A DNA stretch of 64,000 nucleotides from Treponema porcinum (GCF_900167145.1 NZ_FUWG01000010.1:57303-121302); one strand, 5' to 3'. Counted from the first letter of the stretch, positions 8,841 to 18,240 are shown. The notes: generated by a model not told the origin, from the sequence alone. Program-made: numbers and translations.

Positions 8841-9523
8841 AAATTATCGCCGAGCGCAAATCCGAAATAATCGTGCCCGGGATAGACAAGCGTATCAGGC
8901 GGAAGTGTTTTTGCCAGCATAGAAAGGCTTTTCACAATTTGCGCATCGCTTCCTCCTGGTAAATCCGTGCGGCCGTAAGAATGATAGAAAACCGTATCAC
9001 CTGACACAAGCAGTTTTTCTGCCGCATTATAATAGCACACCGAACCAGGCGAATGTCCCGGAGTGTGAATGATTTTCCATTGGGAAAGAGCCTTGTTCAC
9101 GGCGGCAGAAAACATATTTCCGCCAAGAACAGAGTCAAGGGTTTCGCCTCCCTTTACACATACGTCTGCATCCGGCAAACCTTCAAGTGCCGCACCAAGT
9201 CCGGAAAGTCCCATCATAGAAAGTTCTGCCGCCTGAGCAGAAGCCGCATTTTTTCCTATCATAAAACAGTCATCTTCGTGGCAGACAAGCTTCACATTCT
9301 GCCAGCGTTCCTTTACGACAGCAGTTCCCGTAATATGGTCAAAATGTCCGTGCGTAAGCAAAAATCCTGCCGGTTCAAGGGAAGCTTCCGTAAGGTACGA
9401 AACGATTTTCAGCGTATCGCGGATATAGGAACAGGCGGCCGGGTCAACTACAAGAACCTTATTTTCTGCAAGAGGAATAATCCAGGTATTAACCTGAAAA
9501 GGACCGGTAAGAATATTTTTCAT
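8837..9523 (-). CDS. MBL-fold metallo-hydrolase (glyoxalase II-like)
   Basis: A 228-residue metallo-beta-lactamase-fold hydrolase. The zinc motif THGHFDHITG lies near residue 58. HTPGHSPGSVCYY, the bridging-aspartate motif LVSGDTVF and the terminal VYPGHDYFG complete the metal ligands. Proteins of this subgroup cleave thioesters such as S-lactoylglutathione or related small substrates, though spirochaetes often lack glutathione, so the substrate is open. It is a single gene, convergent with the phosphoesterase gene. Confidence 0.85.
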   Translation of the reverse strand: MKNILTGPFQVNTWIIPLAENKVLVVDPAACSYIRDTLKIVSYLTEASLEPAGFLLTHGHFDHITGTAVVKERWQNVKLVCHEDDCFMIGKNAASAQAAELSMMGLSGLGAALEGLPDADVCVKGGETLDSVLGGNMFSAAVNKALSQWKIIHTPGHSPGSVCYYNAAEKLLVSGDTVFYHSYGRTDLPGGSDAQIVKSLSMLAKTLPPDTLVYPGHDYFGFALGDNF

Positions 9524-9554
9524 AAAGCACTCCGAAGAAAAACTGAAATGAATA

Positions 9555-9590
9555 TAAAAAAATGCTGCCCTGAACAGGCAGCATTTTTTT
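9555..9590. terminator. Bidirectional terminator
   Basis: ATGCTGCC (9562-9569) pairs with GGCAGCAT (9577-9584), with A and T runs on either side. It lies just downstream of the DbpA-domain gene (minus strand). Confidence 0.7.
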
Positions 9591-9602
9591 CAGGACAATC
9601 CG

Positions 9603-10391
9603 TTATACAAGATAGTCGTTTTTAGGCGCGTCACCTGGCTCGGAAGAAATGTGCGGTGCAGAGAACGGCTCGTTGTTTGCGGCAGCTTTTTCTGCAGCAG
9701 CATAAGCTGCCGCATCTTCTGCAAGCTGATTTTCATCAATAGCTGCATCCGCCGGATATGAAGCTGAATCTGAAACATACGGCTGTGCTGTTTCATCACC
9801 GTCTTCAGCATCTTTCTGGCGTGAATAGCTTACGGCAAGTTTTCTGCCTCTGTAATCGTAGCCGTTCAGTGCAGCGATTGTTTTTTCTGCATCTTCAGAG
9901 AAAAGCTGAACGAACGAATAGTTTGCAAGAACGCGGATATCACCAATTCTGTCGCGCTCAAGACCGGCAACGCTTATAAGAAGACCGACTAAGTCACGCG
10001 GGAAAACGCGGCGGTTTCTTCCTATGCTGATAAAAATAGTTGAAGCAAGCGTCGGATCAATCTGAACGCGAGGATGAGGAGTGCGCTCTTCCCCAGACTC
10101 TGAAGAATAAGCCTTTATATCACGTTCGCGCGGCTGGCGCACTGAAGAAAATTTCTTGTTTTCGTGAAAATCGCGGCGAGAAGAACGGAAAGTGCCTTTT
10201 CCGCCTCTCTGCAGTTCCTTTACAAGATACGCCGCAACATACATACGGAGCGTCAAAGGAACATTCTTTTTGAAAGTCTTTTTAATATCATTAAGGACAT
10301 CCGGATTTTCCTGAGTCTTTACCTTGTTTACCGCATCCTTAAGATACGCCGCAACTGATTCCATATCAATTTCATAATTACGATTGTACAT
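9603..10391 (-). CDS. DbpA-like RNA-binding domain protein
   Basis: A 262-residue protein. Residues 1-85 are helical and basic (LKDAVNKVKTQENPDVLNDI...). Residues about 120-195 match the RNA-recognition fold found at the C-terminus of DbpA/CsdA DEAD-box helicases (TIFISIGRNRRVFPRDLVGLL, IRVLANYSFVQLF, GRKLAVSYSRQ). No helicase motor is present, so it is a free-standing RNA-binding module. The C-terminal 60 residues are acidic and alanine-rich. It is likely to act on structured RNA or the ribosome; the target is unknown. Confidence 0.75.
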   Translation of the reverse strand: MYNRNYEIDMESVAAYLKDAVNKVKTQENPDVLNDIKKTFKKNVPLTLRMYVAAYLVKELQRGGKGTFRSSRRDFHENKKFSSVRQPRERDIKAYSSESGEERTPHPRVQIDPTLASTIFISIGRNRRVFPRDLVGLLISVAGLERDRIGDIRVLANYSFVQLFSEDAEKTIAALNGYDYRGRKLAVSYSRQKDAEDGDETAQPYVSDSASYPADAAIDENQLAEDAAAYAAAEKAAANNEPFSAPHISSEPGDAPKNDYLV

Positions 10392-10420
10392 ACCATTACT
10401 CCTATAAGAAAAAATAAAAT

Positions 10421-11311
10421 CTAGATTTTTGCTGAATAACCCGACCCTGAGTTTTGAAAGCCTGAGCGTAACAATAAAGGCTCCATAGAATCAGGAATAA
10501 TTACATTTGTCAGCAAAATCCATTCTTTTTTGAGGGCTTTTAATTCAGAAAGGCACTTTTCCAAAAGCTCGGTGCCAATTCCAAGTCCCCTGAATTTTTG
10601 CGGAACAAAAAAACTTGATACAACAACAGTCTTTTCTGTTCTTTTTGAAACGGGCGCAGCCGTAATACAGCCGGCAAATTCATTTGATACAGTCCGGCAG
10701 ATAAACCCGATGTGGTTTTCCAATCCGAACGCCGAAAACTGGCGCTTCCATAACTCTGTTACCGTTTCCTGTATCTCCTGCGGCCAGCTGCTGTCAAAAT
10801 CTTCCTCTGCGCTGGAAAATTGAAAAATAATGTCCTGTGCATTTTCAGGGCAATATTTTTGAAATATAAAGTCATCTTGAAGAAGATTGTCGTAATCTTC
10901 CGGTGCATGTTCTAATTTTTCCAAACCCCATATTTCACGCAGTTCATTATACCATTCACCTACAAAAGTACGCAGCCTGTGGTGTTTATACCGGTGCCAT
11001 ACTTTTTCGATTTCAGGATAGTTCTTCAATTCGTTCTTAAAATTCCTGAACACCCCTCTTCCTGAATGAAGAATATACCTCAAGGAATTCTGCACGGCAA
11101 CAGAATGAATACTGTTTACAAAATCCTGCCGCAGAGCAAAACCTTTTTCTGAATTCCATTCAGGCAATGAATAAAATCTGTCATCATCCGCACTGACAGA
11201 ATCTGCATCAAGCAGAACTGAATTCAAAGCGTCTATTACAAAATGCCGCTCCTGATTTTCAAGAGCCTGTATGATTTCATCTGCCAGCGCTTCTGTCAGT
11301 TGGAATACCAT
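10421..11311 (-). CDS. UPF0158-like domain fused to a GNAT acetyltransferase
   Basis: A 296-residue protein with two parts. Residues 1-140 resemble UPF0158 (FVIDALNSVLLDADS, RFYSLPEWNSEKGFALRQDFV, WYNELREIWGLE). Residues about 165-296 form a GNAT N-acetyltransferase whose acetyl-CoA motif QKFRGLGIGTELLEKCLSEL is followed by a final beta strand. The acceptor substrate is unknown. The start codon lies one base after the stop of clpP, so the two are almost certainly co-transcribed, which hints at a proteostasis or stress role but does not prove it. Confidence 0.7.
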   Translation of the reverse strand: MVFQLTEALADEIIQALENQERHFVIDALNSVLLDADSVSADDDRFYSLPEWNSEKGFALRQDFVNSIHSVAVQNSLRYILHSGRGVFRNFKNELKNYPEIEKVWHRYKHHRLRTFVGEWYNELREIWGLEKLEHAPEDYDNLLQDDFIFQKYCPENAQDIIFQFSSAEEDFDSSWPQEIQETVTELWKRQFSAFGLENHIGFICRTVSNEFAGCITAAPVSKRTEKTVVVSSFFVPQKFRGLGIGTELLEKCLSELKALKKEWILLTNVIIPDSMEPLLLRSGFQNSGSGYSAKI

Positions 11312-11312
11312 A

Positions 11313-11930
11313 TTATTTTTTCAAATCAGAACGCTTCGTAACGATTCTGCTGATAAGTCCGTATTCAACGGCTTCGTTCGCATCAAGCCAGTAATCCCTG
11401 TCCGTGTCTTTTTCAACCTGCTCAAACGGCTTTCCTGTCTGACCGGCAATTATGCGATTGATTACGGCACGTGTCTTTTCCATTTCCTTTGCGTGAATTT
11501 GAATGTCAGTTGCAACGCCTTTCATTCCGCTTGACGGCTGATGAATAAGATAGCGGCTGTTCGGAAGACCGAGCCTGCATTCTTTGTCTGCAGCAAGAAG
11601 AATGAGCGCACCAGCACTTGCAATAAGTCCCATTCCAACAACAACAACCGGTGTCTTGATAAAGCGAATCATATCAAAAATTGCAAAACCGGCATCAACA
11701 TCGCCGCCAGGAGAATCAATATACATATAGATTGTTTTTTCAGAATCATCCGCCTCAAGAACAAGAAGCTGGCGCACAATTTTTTCTGCCAAATCTTTAT
11801 TGATTTCACCGGAAAGCAAAATCTGGCGTGTCTTTAAAAATTTTTCTGTTAACGGATCAGGCATTTCAGGAGCCTTTTTTGCATTCTCGTCTTCATCATC
11901 ACAAAACGGAGAAACATAGATATTTTTCAT
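11313..11930 (-). CDS. clpP: ATP-dependent Clp protease proteolytic subunit
   Basis: A 205-residue serine peptidase of the ClpP family. The nucleophile serine is in GLIASAGALILLAA near residue 103, the histidine in RYLIHQPSSG, and the aspartate is in the C-terminal third. It forms the barrel that degrades substrates unfolded by ClpX or ClpA/C. The N-terminal 25 residues (YVSPFCDDEDENAKKAPEMP) are longer than usual and acidic. GGTGG eight bases before the ATG is the ribosome binding site. It is followed by the UPF0158-GNAT gene in an operon. Confidence 0.93.
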   Translation of the reverse strand: MKNIYVSPFCDDEDENAKKAPEMPDPLTEKFLKTRQILLSGEINKDLAEKIVRQLLVLEADDSEKTIYMYIDSPGGDVDAGFAIFDMIRFIKTPVVVVGMGLIASAGALILLAADKECRLGLPNSRYLIHQPSSGMKGVATDIQIHAKEMEKTRAVINRIIAGQTGKPFEQVEKDTDRDYWLDANEAVEYGLISRIVTKRSDLKK

Positions 11931-11996
11931 TAAAATCCACCGTAAAATAAAAGTATTGATTCTATAATACTGAATGTCGCAGTTATTTTCAATATT

Positions 11997-12105
11997 CTAA
12001 GGAAACTCTGAATGTAGCTAATTGCCCGTAAGTTAATGTCTTACGGCAATTTGACGGAAAGTACTGAATAATCGCTTCAAGTGTTAATCAGTACTTCCCC
12101 TAAAA
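11997..12105. repeat. Intergenic repeat, family B, copy 1
   Basis: CTAAGG...CCCCTAA ends enclose two hairpins: CCGTAAG (12026-12032)/CTTACGG (12040-12046), and AAGTACTGA (12059-12067)/TCAGTACTT (12088-12096) around the loop ATCGCTTCAAGTGTTAA. It is closely related to 21824-21928 and, in part, to 41367-41415 and 23413-23476. It overlaps the last codon of the pseudouridine synthase gene. Confidence 0.7.
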
Positions 12106-13455
12106 ATCCGGTTCAGACGTAAATTCCATCGGTTTGCCGGTAACAGGATGCGTAAAGCACAGTGTCCGCGCGTGAAGCATAAGCCGTTCGCCGGGAGCGC
12201 ACGTTCCGTACAGCGTATCGCCGACAATCGGTTTTCCAAAGCCGTGACTATCTGCCGCAGCAAGCCGAAGCTGATGGGTTCTTCCTGTATGAGGAATAAA
12301 GCGCACGCGCGTTACAGTCCGTTCAGTTCCGTCTGCCGGAGAAACATAATTTTCCGTACGGACGACGTGCCATTCGGTAACGGCTTTTTTTCCGTGAACG
12401 TCATCCCATATCTGGTGAGGGCGGTTATCAACGTCAACACGGAAGAAAAGTTCCGTCTGACCGTCCGGCGAAGGAATTATTCCGTCAACAAGGGCGATAT
12501 ATTCTTTCTGTACCTCACGTTTTTCAAACTGCCGGTTTAGGTTCCGGTGAGCTTCTTCCGTAAAGGCAAGTACCATAAGTCCGGACGTTTCCATATCAAG
12601 GCGGTGGACGGCAGGCTGGGTGATGCAGCCGGGGAAGAGGCGCTTTACGCGGTTTACAATGCAGTCCTGTTTTTCAGGACCGCGCCCCGGCACGCTTAAA
12701 ACGCCTCTCTGCTTGTTTACGACGATTATTGAAAAATCACGATAGATAATATTAAGACCGAGCATTGCCGGGAGGATAAGGGCGCACCGTTCGTCGCAGG
12801 GAGGATAGCGCCGCCCTGAAATTTTATGAGCCGTTTCTCCGCCGCAGAATGTTTCTGCCATACTTACAGGCAAAAGCCCGTTGGAAAAGGCAAAATCCAG
12901 AAGTTTTGGCGCGCAGCAGTCACCTGTTCCTGTAGGCGGAAGTTTTTTCCGGCAGATTTCAAGAAGTTTCCGGGTCGTTCCGTCCGCGCAATGAAAGGAA
13001 TAAAGTTCATACACGCGGAGAAGCGATTTTTTTGTAAGGGCGGCGCGCTCCGAAACATAACGCTTTTCTTCATCTGTCTGAACGGAATACTTTGAACCGC
13101 CGGCATTCCTTGCGCACTTAAGAGCATTTATTTTATCTGTAAGCGTATGAATACGGGCATCATTTTCCAAAAGGGCAGCGTTTATTTTTTCCGCACTGAC
13201 TATCGGGCGGACAAATATTTCATCTTCCGCCACGCAGTCAGACACAAGTTCCTTTCCTATTCCGGAAAGCGTTTTCAAAACAATGCGCCGTCCGTCAGAA
13301 GCGCGGCATACAAGAACGCCAATCATTACGCCCTGACCGCGCCGCTCCTCACTCGGAGCAGAAAACTGATTTATGCGGATTTTCCCTGCGTCAATATCCT
13401 GTATAATTCTGGCGCATTCGGCATACGCCTCTTCTTCCGGGAACGGCGGAAACAT
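12100..13455 (-). CDS. RluA-family pseudouridine synthase
   Basis: A 451-residue protein, longer than typical RluA enzymes (220-330). Residues 1-215 are a family-specific N-terminal region with a coiled stretch (LLENDARIHTLTDKINALK). The catalytic domain starts near residue 235 (IIYRDFSIIVVNKQRGVLSVPG) and carries the catalytic aspartate in HRLDMETSGLMVLAFT; ALVDGIIP, RVRFIPHTGRTHQLRLAAA and GDTLYG follow. It isomerises uridine to pseudouridine in rRNA or tRNA. It is the last gene of the probable operon PASTA-aroDE-rpiA-rluA. Confidence 0.85.
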   Translation of the reverse strand: MFPPFPEEEAYAECARIIQDIDAGKIRINQFSAPSEERRGQGVMIGVLVCRASDGRRIVLKTLSGIGKELVSDCVAEDEIFVRPIVSAEKINAALLENDARIHTLTDKINALKCARNAGGSKYSVQTDEEKRYVSERAALTKKSLLRVYELYSFHCADGTTRKLLEICRKKLPPTGTGDCCAPKLLDFAFSNGLLPVSMAETFCGGETAHKISGRRYPPCDERCALILPAMLGLNIIYRDFSIIVVNKQRGVLSVPGRGPEKQDCIVNRVKRLFPGCITQPAVHRLDMETSGLMVLAFTEEAHRNLNRQFEKREVQKEYIALVDGIIPSPDGQTELFFRVDVDNRPHQIWDDVHGKKAVTEWHVVRTENYVSPADGTERTVTRVRFIPHTGRTHQLRLAAADSHGFGKPIVGDTLYGTCAPGERLMLHARTLCFTHPVTGKPMEFTSEPDF

Positions 13456-13465
13456 TCTGCCTGAA

Positions 13466-14194
13466 TTAAAGCCCGCGCACTTCTACGCTGCCGTCAGCCT
13501 TTGCAATGAAGGCAGAAGGCTTATTCTTCGTAAAAAAGCCGGTTTCAACTACGCCTGTAATGCCGTTTATGGCGTCCTCAAACGCCACAGGGTCAACAGG
13601 ATTTTTCCAAAGACAGTCTGCAATCTGATTTCCGTTATCCGTAATTACAGGTCCGCATTTGCGTACGCCTTCGCGAAGGACAACAGAAGCACCGAGTTTT
13701 TCAAGCGCAAGTTTTACAGGAACGTATGCTTCCGGGATAAATTCAACAGGAAGGGCGAATTTCGTACCAAGAGTCTGAACGGCTTTTGATGAATCTGCAA
13801 CAATAACAAAACGCGAAGAATTATACGCAACGATTTTTTCACGAAGAAGCGCCGCACCGCCGCCTTTTATAAGGTTATTATTTACGTCAATTTCATCTGC
13901 ACCATCGATTGCAAGGTCAAGATGACCTTCAATACAGCGCGCCTTGAATGAATAAACCGGAATGTTCCAGTCCGCGCACGCATTTTCCGTCTGAAAACTG
14001 GTAACGACAGCCTTTATATCAGAAAGCGTACCGTCCGCAATGAATTCGCTAAGCCGTTTTACCGCCGGCAGAGCTGTAGAGCCAGTTCCAAGTCCGATTT
14101 TCATTCCGCTGAAAATCAGCCCCTTTTCAACAAGCGTTTCTACCGCAGTTCTTGCTGCCAGAATTTTCTGCTCATTTTGTGACAGTTCCTTCAT
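13466..14194 (-). CDS. rpiA: Ribose-5-phosphate isomerase A
   Basis: A 242-residue enzyme interconverting ribose 5-phosphate and ribulose 5-phosphate in the non-oxidative pentose phosphate pathway. Family motifs are intact: MKIGLGTGSTALPAVKRL near residue 32, DLAIDGADEID, LIKGGGAALLREKIVA (catalytic lysine/glutamate region) and PVEFIPEAY. Its start lies inside the 3' end of aroDE (23-base overlap), so the two are probably translationally coupled. Confidence 0.95.
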   Translation of the reverse strand: MKELSQNEQKILAARTAVETLVEKGLIFSGMKIGLGTGSTALPAVKRLSEFIADGTLSDIKAVVTSFQTENACADWNIPVYSFKARCIEGHLDLAIDGADEIDVNNNLIKGGGAALLREKIVAYNSSRFVIVADSSKAVQTLGTKFALPVEFIPEAYVPVKLALEKLGASVVLREGVRKCGPVITDNGNQIADCLWKNPVDPVAFEDAINGITGVVETGFFTKNKPSAFIAKADGSVEVRGL

Positions 14195-15683
14195 ATTCGA
14201 CTCCTGTAAAATAGTAAAATTGTTTATATCCCTGATATTTCAGCATTGGAAATCCGTTGCTCACATTGCAGCCACAGGACTTTGCAACAGCCATAACAGG
14301 AGTAGTTTCCGGGTCGTACACGATGTCAAACAGGTTTTCCGTGCCTTTAAACTGATAGAACCAGATAGGATTATTTTCCTTTGACGGCGGCTCTTTTGAA
14401 TTCATACCGACGTTCGTAGTCTGAATTATGATGTCGGAATATTTTTCAAGAGTAACGGTACTTTCAGGACTGAGAGGCGCATATTCAAAGCCGAACCGCT
14501 CCGCAAGTTCCTTTGCCGTAGACAGGGTACGGTTAAAAATGCACGCCTTTCCGCCAAGCTGTTTAATTGCATACGCAACTGCGTGAGCCGCTCCGCCTGC
14601 ACCGATAATTGCAACTTTACGGTGACGCAGCTTTTCTACGCCAAGAAATTCCACAAGTGCACGGCGGAAACCTTCTGCATCAGTATTTTTTCCAACCCAG
14701 CGGCCGTCTTCGCGGACAACAGTATTGCACGCTCCGATTTCCCCGGATTCAGAATCAATTTCTTCTATATGGCGCATAACATCTTCTTTGTACGGAACTG
14801 TAACCGCCATTCCAGTAATGCCGACCTGTTCCGCAAATTCCAGAGACTCTGCGGCAGACGTAGACGGAAGCGGAATAAACACGCGGTTCATTCCGTGCGT
14901 GCGGTAGCCTGAATTATGAATGAGCGGACTGGAAGAAACCTTGAGCGGATAGCCTGTTACGGCGCAAAGTTTTGTATTTTCATCAATATTCTTAAAATTG
15001 TACAAATCGCTCAAAGTCACCGGGTCAATATGCCCTATTCCCTTCATAGAGTCATCCATTGTTTTTGGAGAAGTGTACGTTAAATACGAATGAAGTTTTC
15101 CTGCAAGAATACGCGACGGCGTTCCAAGCGGTCCCATCGCACACAGAATATGCTCAAAATCGGTAAACTGTTCCGCTTCCTTAAACAGGCGAGTAACGTC
15201 AGAAAGCGTTTTTGGCATAAACGCAATTTTCGGAATTTCGTAACCAGTCTTGCGCATTTTTTCACAGCGTTCACGGATATTTACTACAGGATTTTCAAAA
15301 TCGTGCACGCTCCGTATGATTTTTACGCCGAATGCAAGCGCCGCATCGTGAAGTCCGGACACGTGAAAGTCCTCTTCAAAATCAACGTATGCAAAATTCT
15401 TAGAAGGATTTTGGTCTGCAAACGCAAGCGCCCTTCCGAACAAAGCCGTCCGCGAAAAATCACTGCTACTGTACTTTCCGCCTTCGCTTACACGGCGGAT
15501 AGTCAGAATGCACGGAACGTTCACCATAGCCGGAAAACGCCGGACGTACAACTGCTCCTCCTCACTCAAATAATCAACGCGAAGTTCGGCAATATCAACA
15601 TAGCGGCTGTATTTTTCCAGCGTTTTAACATTTTCCTGAAGCGTTTTGCCCGTTAACGTAAGGCAGACAAGCGGTTTATCCAT
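14172..15683 (-). CDS. aroDE: Bifunctional 3-dehydroquinate dehydratase / shikimate dehydrogenase
   Basis: A 503-residue fusion. Residues 1-220 are a type I dehydroquinase (AELRVDYL near residue 34, IIRSVHDFENP with the catalytic histidine, IPKIAFMPKTLSD with the Schiff-base lysine). Residues about 235-503 are shikimate dehydrogenase (TGYPLKVSSSPLIHNSGY, VTVPYKEDVM, GACNTVV, and the nucleotide loop IIGAGGAAHAVAYAI). It catalyses two successive shikimate-pathway steps, from 3-dehydroquinate to shikimate. This fusion is common in chlamydiae and plants and is seen in some spirochaetes. It overlaps rpiA downstream and follows the PASTA gene by 37 bases. Confidence 0.93.
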   Translation of the reverse strand: MDKPLVCLTLTGKTLQENVKTLEKYSRYVDIAELRVDYLSEEEQLYVRRFPAMVNVPCILTIRRVSEGGKYSSSDFSRTALFGRALAFADQNPSKNFAYVDFEEDFHVSGLHDAALAFGVKIIRSVHDFENPVVNIRERCEKMRKTGYEIPKIAFMPKTLSDVTRLFKEAEQFTDFEHILCAMGPLGTPSRILAGKLHSYLTYTSPKTMDDSMKGIGHIDPVTLSDLYNFKNIDENTKLCAVTGYPLKVSSSPLIHNSGYRTHGMNRVFIPLPSTSAAESLEFAEQVGITGMAVTVPYKEDVMRHIEEIDSESGEIGACNTVVREDGRWVGKNTDAEGFRRALVEFLGVEKLRHRKVAIIGAGGAAHAVAYAIKQLGGKACIFNRTLSTAKELAERFGFEYAPLSPESTVTLEKYSDIIIQTTNVGMNSKEPPSKENNPIWFYQFKGTENLFDIVYDPETTPVMAVAKSCGCNVSNGFPMLKYQGYKQFYYFTGVEYEGTVTK

Positions 15684-15720
15684 AGCAAGCCCTGAAATAT
15701 AAAATAAATTGCGTTTACGA

Positions 15721-16806
15721 CTAATGAACGGTCAGTTTTTTTACTGCCTTATCAACGACATAAAGCGTAAGAACCGTATTTTTCGGAACGGCATACGGCA
15801 TCGTAAAACTGCCGCCGGAATGAAGCACGTTCACCAAAGAAGTTACGTTTCCGTCCTCATCGGCAGCGTCAATGCGCATCGGTACAGGGTACGGATAATC
15901 TGAAAGTTCTGCGGAGAAAATTCCATATTTCTTTCCGTCAATTTCAGTATTCCTAAGCGCAAGTACAACACTCATACGCGAATAATTCTTTATGAACTCG
16001 CCGTCAAACTGCTGCTGTTCCACCACAGTGCCGGCCATTTCGTCCTGAGCCGCCGCACGAGAAGTAAAATCAAACACAATCTTGCTATGGGAAGCAATCT
16101 GCAGCATTTCTTCAACTGTTTTTCCCACAAGATAAGGAACGCGCGTATTTTCAAAATTGGGTCCGCGGCTTACGACAAGTTTAAGCGTTACAGGCTCGGA
16201 AATATCTGTTCCTTCCGGCGGCTCCTGCGCAAGAATAGTTCCTGCTTCAGAAATGTCAGCCTTAAAGTCAGGCGAATCAAGTATAATGAGCGGCTTTGCA
16301 GAACCGGCAAATAAAGTCTGGAGCTTGAGCTTAAGTTCGTCAAAGTTCATTCCTACGTAATTTTCAACATGATCAACGACGACGCCGCGGCTTACGACAA
16401 GATTTACACGGCTGTAGCCTTTTACGATAGAGCCGGCATCAGGACTTTGGTCAAGAATCGTTCCTTCATCACCCGGAATATCTGAATAGCGGAGCGTAAT
16501 TTTCGGATACAGTTCCTTGTTCTGCATTTCGATAAGCGCCTGCGTCAGATCCTTGCCGCGCACTTCCGGAACAAGAACTTCCTCCGGTCCTTTTACGTTT
16601 ACAAAAAACACTACAAAACAGAAAAATACCATAAGCACAACGGCAGCAACAACCGTTATTACAAGCGTTTTTCCGTTCGACTGCAAGCTTTCAAAAAAAG
16701 AATGAATATTTACGCGGGAAAGTTTTATATCCTTTACAGATTTACCTTTTTCAATAACTTTGTTCCCGGCATTTTTCAATGTATCAAAGATTTTATTCTT
16801 ATCCAT
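15721..16806 (-). CDS. Membrane-anchored PASTA-domain protein
   Basis: A 361-residue protein. A cytoplasmic basic segment (residues 1-45) is followed by one transmembrane helix (VITVVAAVVLMVFFCFVVFF, about residues 47-66) and three PASTA repeats (VPEVRGKDLTQALIEMQNK; VENYVGMNFDELKLKLQ; VPYLVGKTVEEMLQIASHSK), each ending in an LVVSRG-type strand. A C-terminal domain of about 80 residues follows. PASTA domains bind peptidoglycan fragments; here no kinase or transpeptidase domain is attached. Start 16806 was chosen because its -10 element sits immediately upstream; an extension to 16842 would overlap the promoter. It is the first gene of the aroDE operon. Confidence 0.85.
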   Translation of the reverse strand: MDKNKIFDTLKNAGNKVIEKGKSVKDIKLSRVNIHSFFESLQSNGKTLVITVVAAVVLMVFFCFVVFFVNVKGPEEVLVPEVRGKDLTQALIEMQNKELYPKITLRYSDIPGDEGTILDQSPDAGSIVKGYSRVNLVVSRGVVVDHVENYVGMNFDELKLKLQTLFAGSAKPLIILDSPDFKADISEAGTILAQEPPEGTDISEPVTLKLVVSRGPNFENTRVPYLVGKTVEEMLQIASHSKIVFDFTSRAAAQDEMAGTVVEQQQFDGEFIKNYSRMSVVLALRNTEIDGKKYGIFSAELSDYPYPVPMRIDAADEDGNVTSLVNVLHSGGSFTMPYAVPKNTVLTLYVVDKAVKKLTVH

Positions 16807-16813
16807 AAGTGTG

Positions 16814-16842
16814 ATACTACCATTTTTTAACTCTCTGCTCAA
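16814..16842 (-). promoter_or_regulatory. Promoter of the PASTA-aroDE operon, leaderless geometry
   Basis: On the minus strand, TTGAGC (16842-16837), 17 bp, TAGTAT (16819-16814), then seven bases to the ATG at 16806. No Shine-Dalgarno lies between the -10 box and the start codon. Confidence 0.6.
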
Positions 16843-16968
16843 TAACGAAACGGCAAACGAAACCGTAATGTTCTGCAGGAAGAAAAAAACGGCGGAAGAA
16901 GTGTCATTCCGCCGCCGTTTTCAAAATCTTCTATACCCTTTCTATACTTTTCTACTGGATTTGAATTA

Positions 16969-18219
16969 TCAGTCCAGAGAAGTCATATCAGTAATTTCTT
17001 TTGTATAGTCAACGCCTTCTACGTCAAAACCGTTTGTCGCAAGGAAGTCGTGCTTGTATCCTTCAAGGTCGCACACCTGAGCAATATTTTCGTTCGATAC
17101 AGAAGCCATAAGCTTATTCACCTCTGCCTGAACGTCATCTTTCATCTCAAGGTCATCAACGCGAATTCTGTTTTCGCTGTCAACAGGAACAGTACCGGCA
17201 GCGCTGTCAGCACCTGTATACAGGCGTTCTGCAAAAAGACGCTCCATCTGCTCAATACAACCTTCGTGAGTTCCCTTCGCCTTCATTACCTTAAACAGAA
17301 TTGAAAGATACAGAGAAATGATTGGAATTACGGCACTTGAACGTGTTACAAGACCTTTGTTTACAGAAACATACGCCGCACCGCCTACGCTTTCTTTAAG
17401 CACCTTGTCAAGGTCGTGAGCCGCAGCCTCCAGATCTTTTTTTGCCTGACCGATTGTACCGTCACGATAGATTGCGTGGCTCAGTTCCGGTCCGATGTAT
17501 GAATATGCAACAGTGCGGCATCCTTCTGCAAGAACGCCTGCGTCATTAAGCTGGTTTATCCACAGACGCCAGTCATCGCCGCCCATTACTTTTACTGTAT
17601 TTGCAATTTCTTCGTCATTTGCAGGCTCTGCAGCAGATTCTTTCAAAGAGTCCGTCAGAATGTCAATTCCAAGACCGGCATACGTTTTTCCAATCGGCTT
17701 GATGACAGATTTATAAAGAACGTGCTGACCTGTTGCTTCATCGATTTTATCAGGGTCAGAACGAACAGGGCTTGCCAGAGAATAGATAATCAGGTCGAAT
17801 TTCTTGCCGAGCTTCTTTACCTCGTCAATAATCATTTTTCTGGTTTCGTGGCTGAATGCGTCTGCGCTGAATGTTTCTGCAACAAGACCTTCTTTCTTTG
17901 CAGCGCGGTCAAACGCAGCATTGTTGTACCAGCCCGGCGTTCCGCCTTTTGTTTCCGTAGGTGCTTTTTCAAAAGAAACGCCGATTGTATCAGCACCGTA
18001 CTCAAACGCCGCAGAAATACGGCTTGCAAGTCCGTAGCCTGTAGAACAGCCGAGAACAAGAACAGTCTTAGGACCTTTTCCGCCCTCTTTTACGCTCTTG
18101 ATTCCGCGCTTTGCTTTCTGAGCCTTTACGTATTCAATCTGGCGCTCTGTGTCACGTGCGCATCCAACCGGATGAGCATTCAGGCACATATTGCTTCTAA
18201 TCATCGGTTTAATAACCAT
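16969..18219 (-). CDS. Trans-2-enoyl-CoA/enoyl-ACP reductase (TER/FabV type)
   Basis: A 416-residue NADH-dependent reductase of the FabV/TER family, whose best-known member is from Treponema denticola. Signatures: IKPMIRSNMCLNAHPVGC at the N-terminus, nucleotide-binding VLVLGCSTGYGLASRI, the catalytic Y-x8-K pair in YRDGTIGQAK, and VSVNKGLVTRSSAVIP. It reduces trans-2-enoyl thioesters, closing either the fatty-acid elongation cycle or a butyrate/wax-ester type pathway. It starts 21 bases after fabF, so a role as the enoyl reductase of type II fatty acid synthesis is the simplest reading. No other enoyl-ACP reductase gene is visible in the window. Confidence 0.93.
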   Translation of the reverse strand: MVIKPMIRSNMCLNAHPVGCARDTERQIEYVKAQKAKRGIKSVKEGGKGPKTVLVLGCSTGYGLASRISAAFEYGADTIGVSFEKAPTETKGGTPGWYNNAAFDRAAKKEGLVAETFSADAFSHETRKMIIDEVKKLGKKFDLIIYSLASPVRSDPDKIDEATGQHVLYKSVIKPIGKTYAGLGIDILTDSLKESAAEPANDEEIANTVKVMGGDDWRLWINQLNDAGVLAEGCRTVAYSYIGPELSHAIYRDGTIGQAKKDLEAAAHDLDKVLKESVGGAAYVSVNKGLVTRSSAVIPIISLYLSILFKVMKAKGTHEGCIEQMERLFAERLYTGADSAAGTVPVDSENRIRVDDLEMKDDVQAEVNKLMASVSNENIAQVCDLEGYKHDFLATNGFDVEGVDYTKEITDMTSLD

Positions 18220-18240
18220 AATTTTACTCCTATAAAAAAT

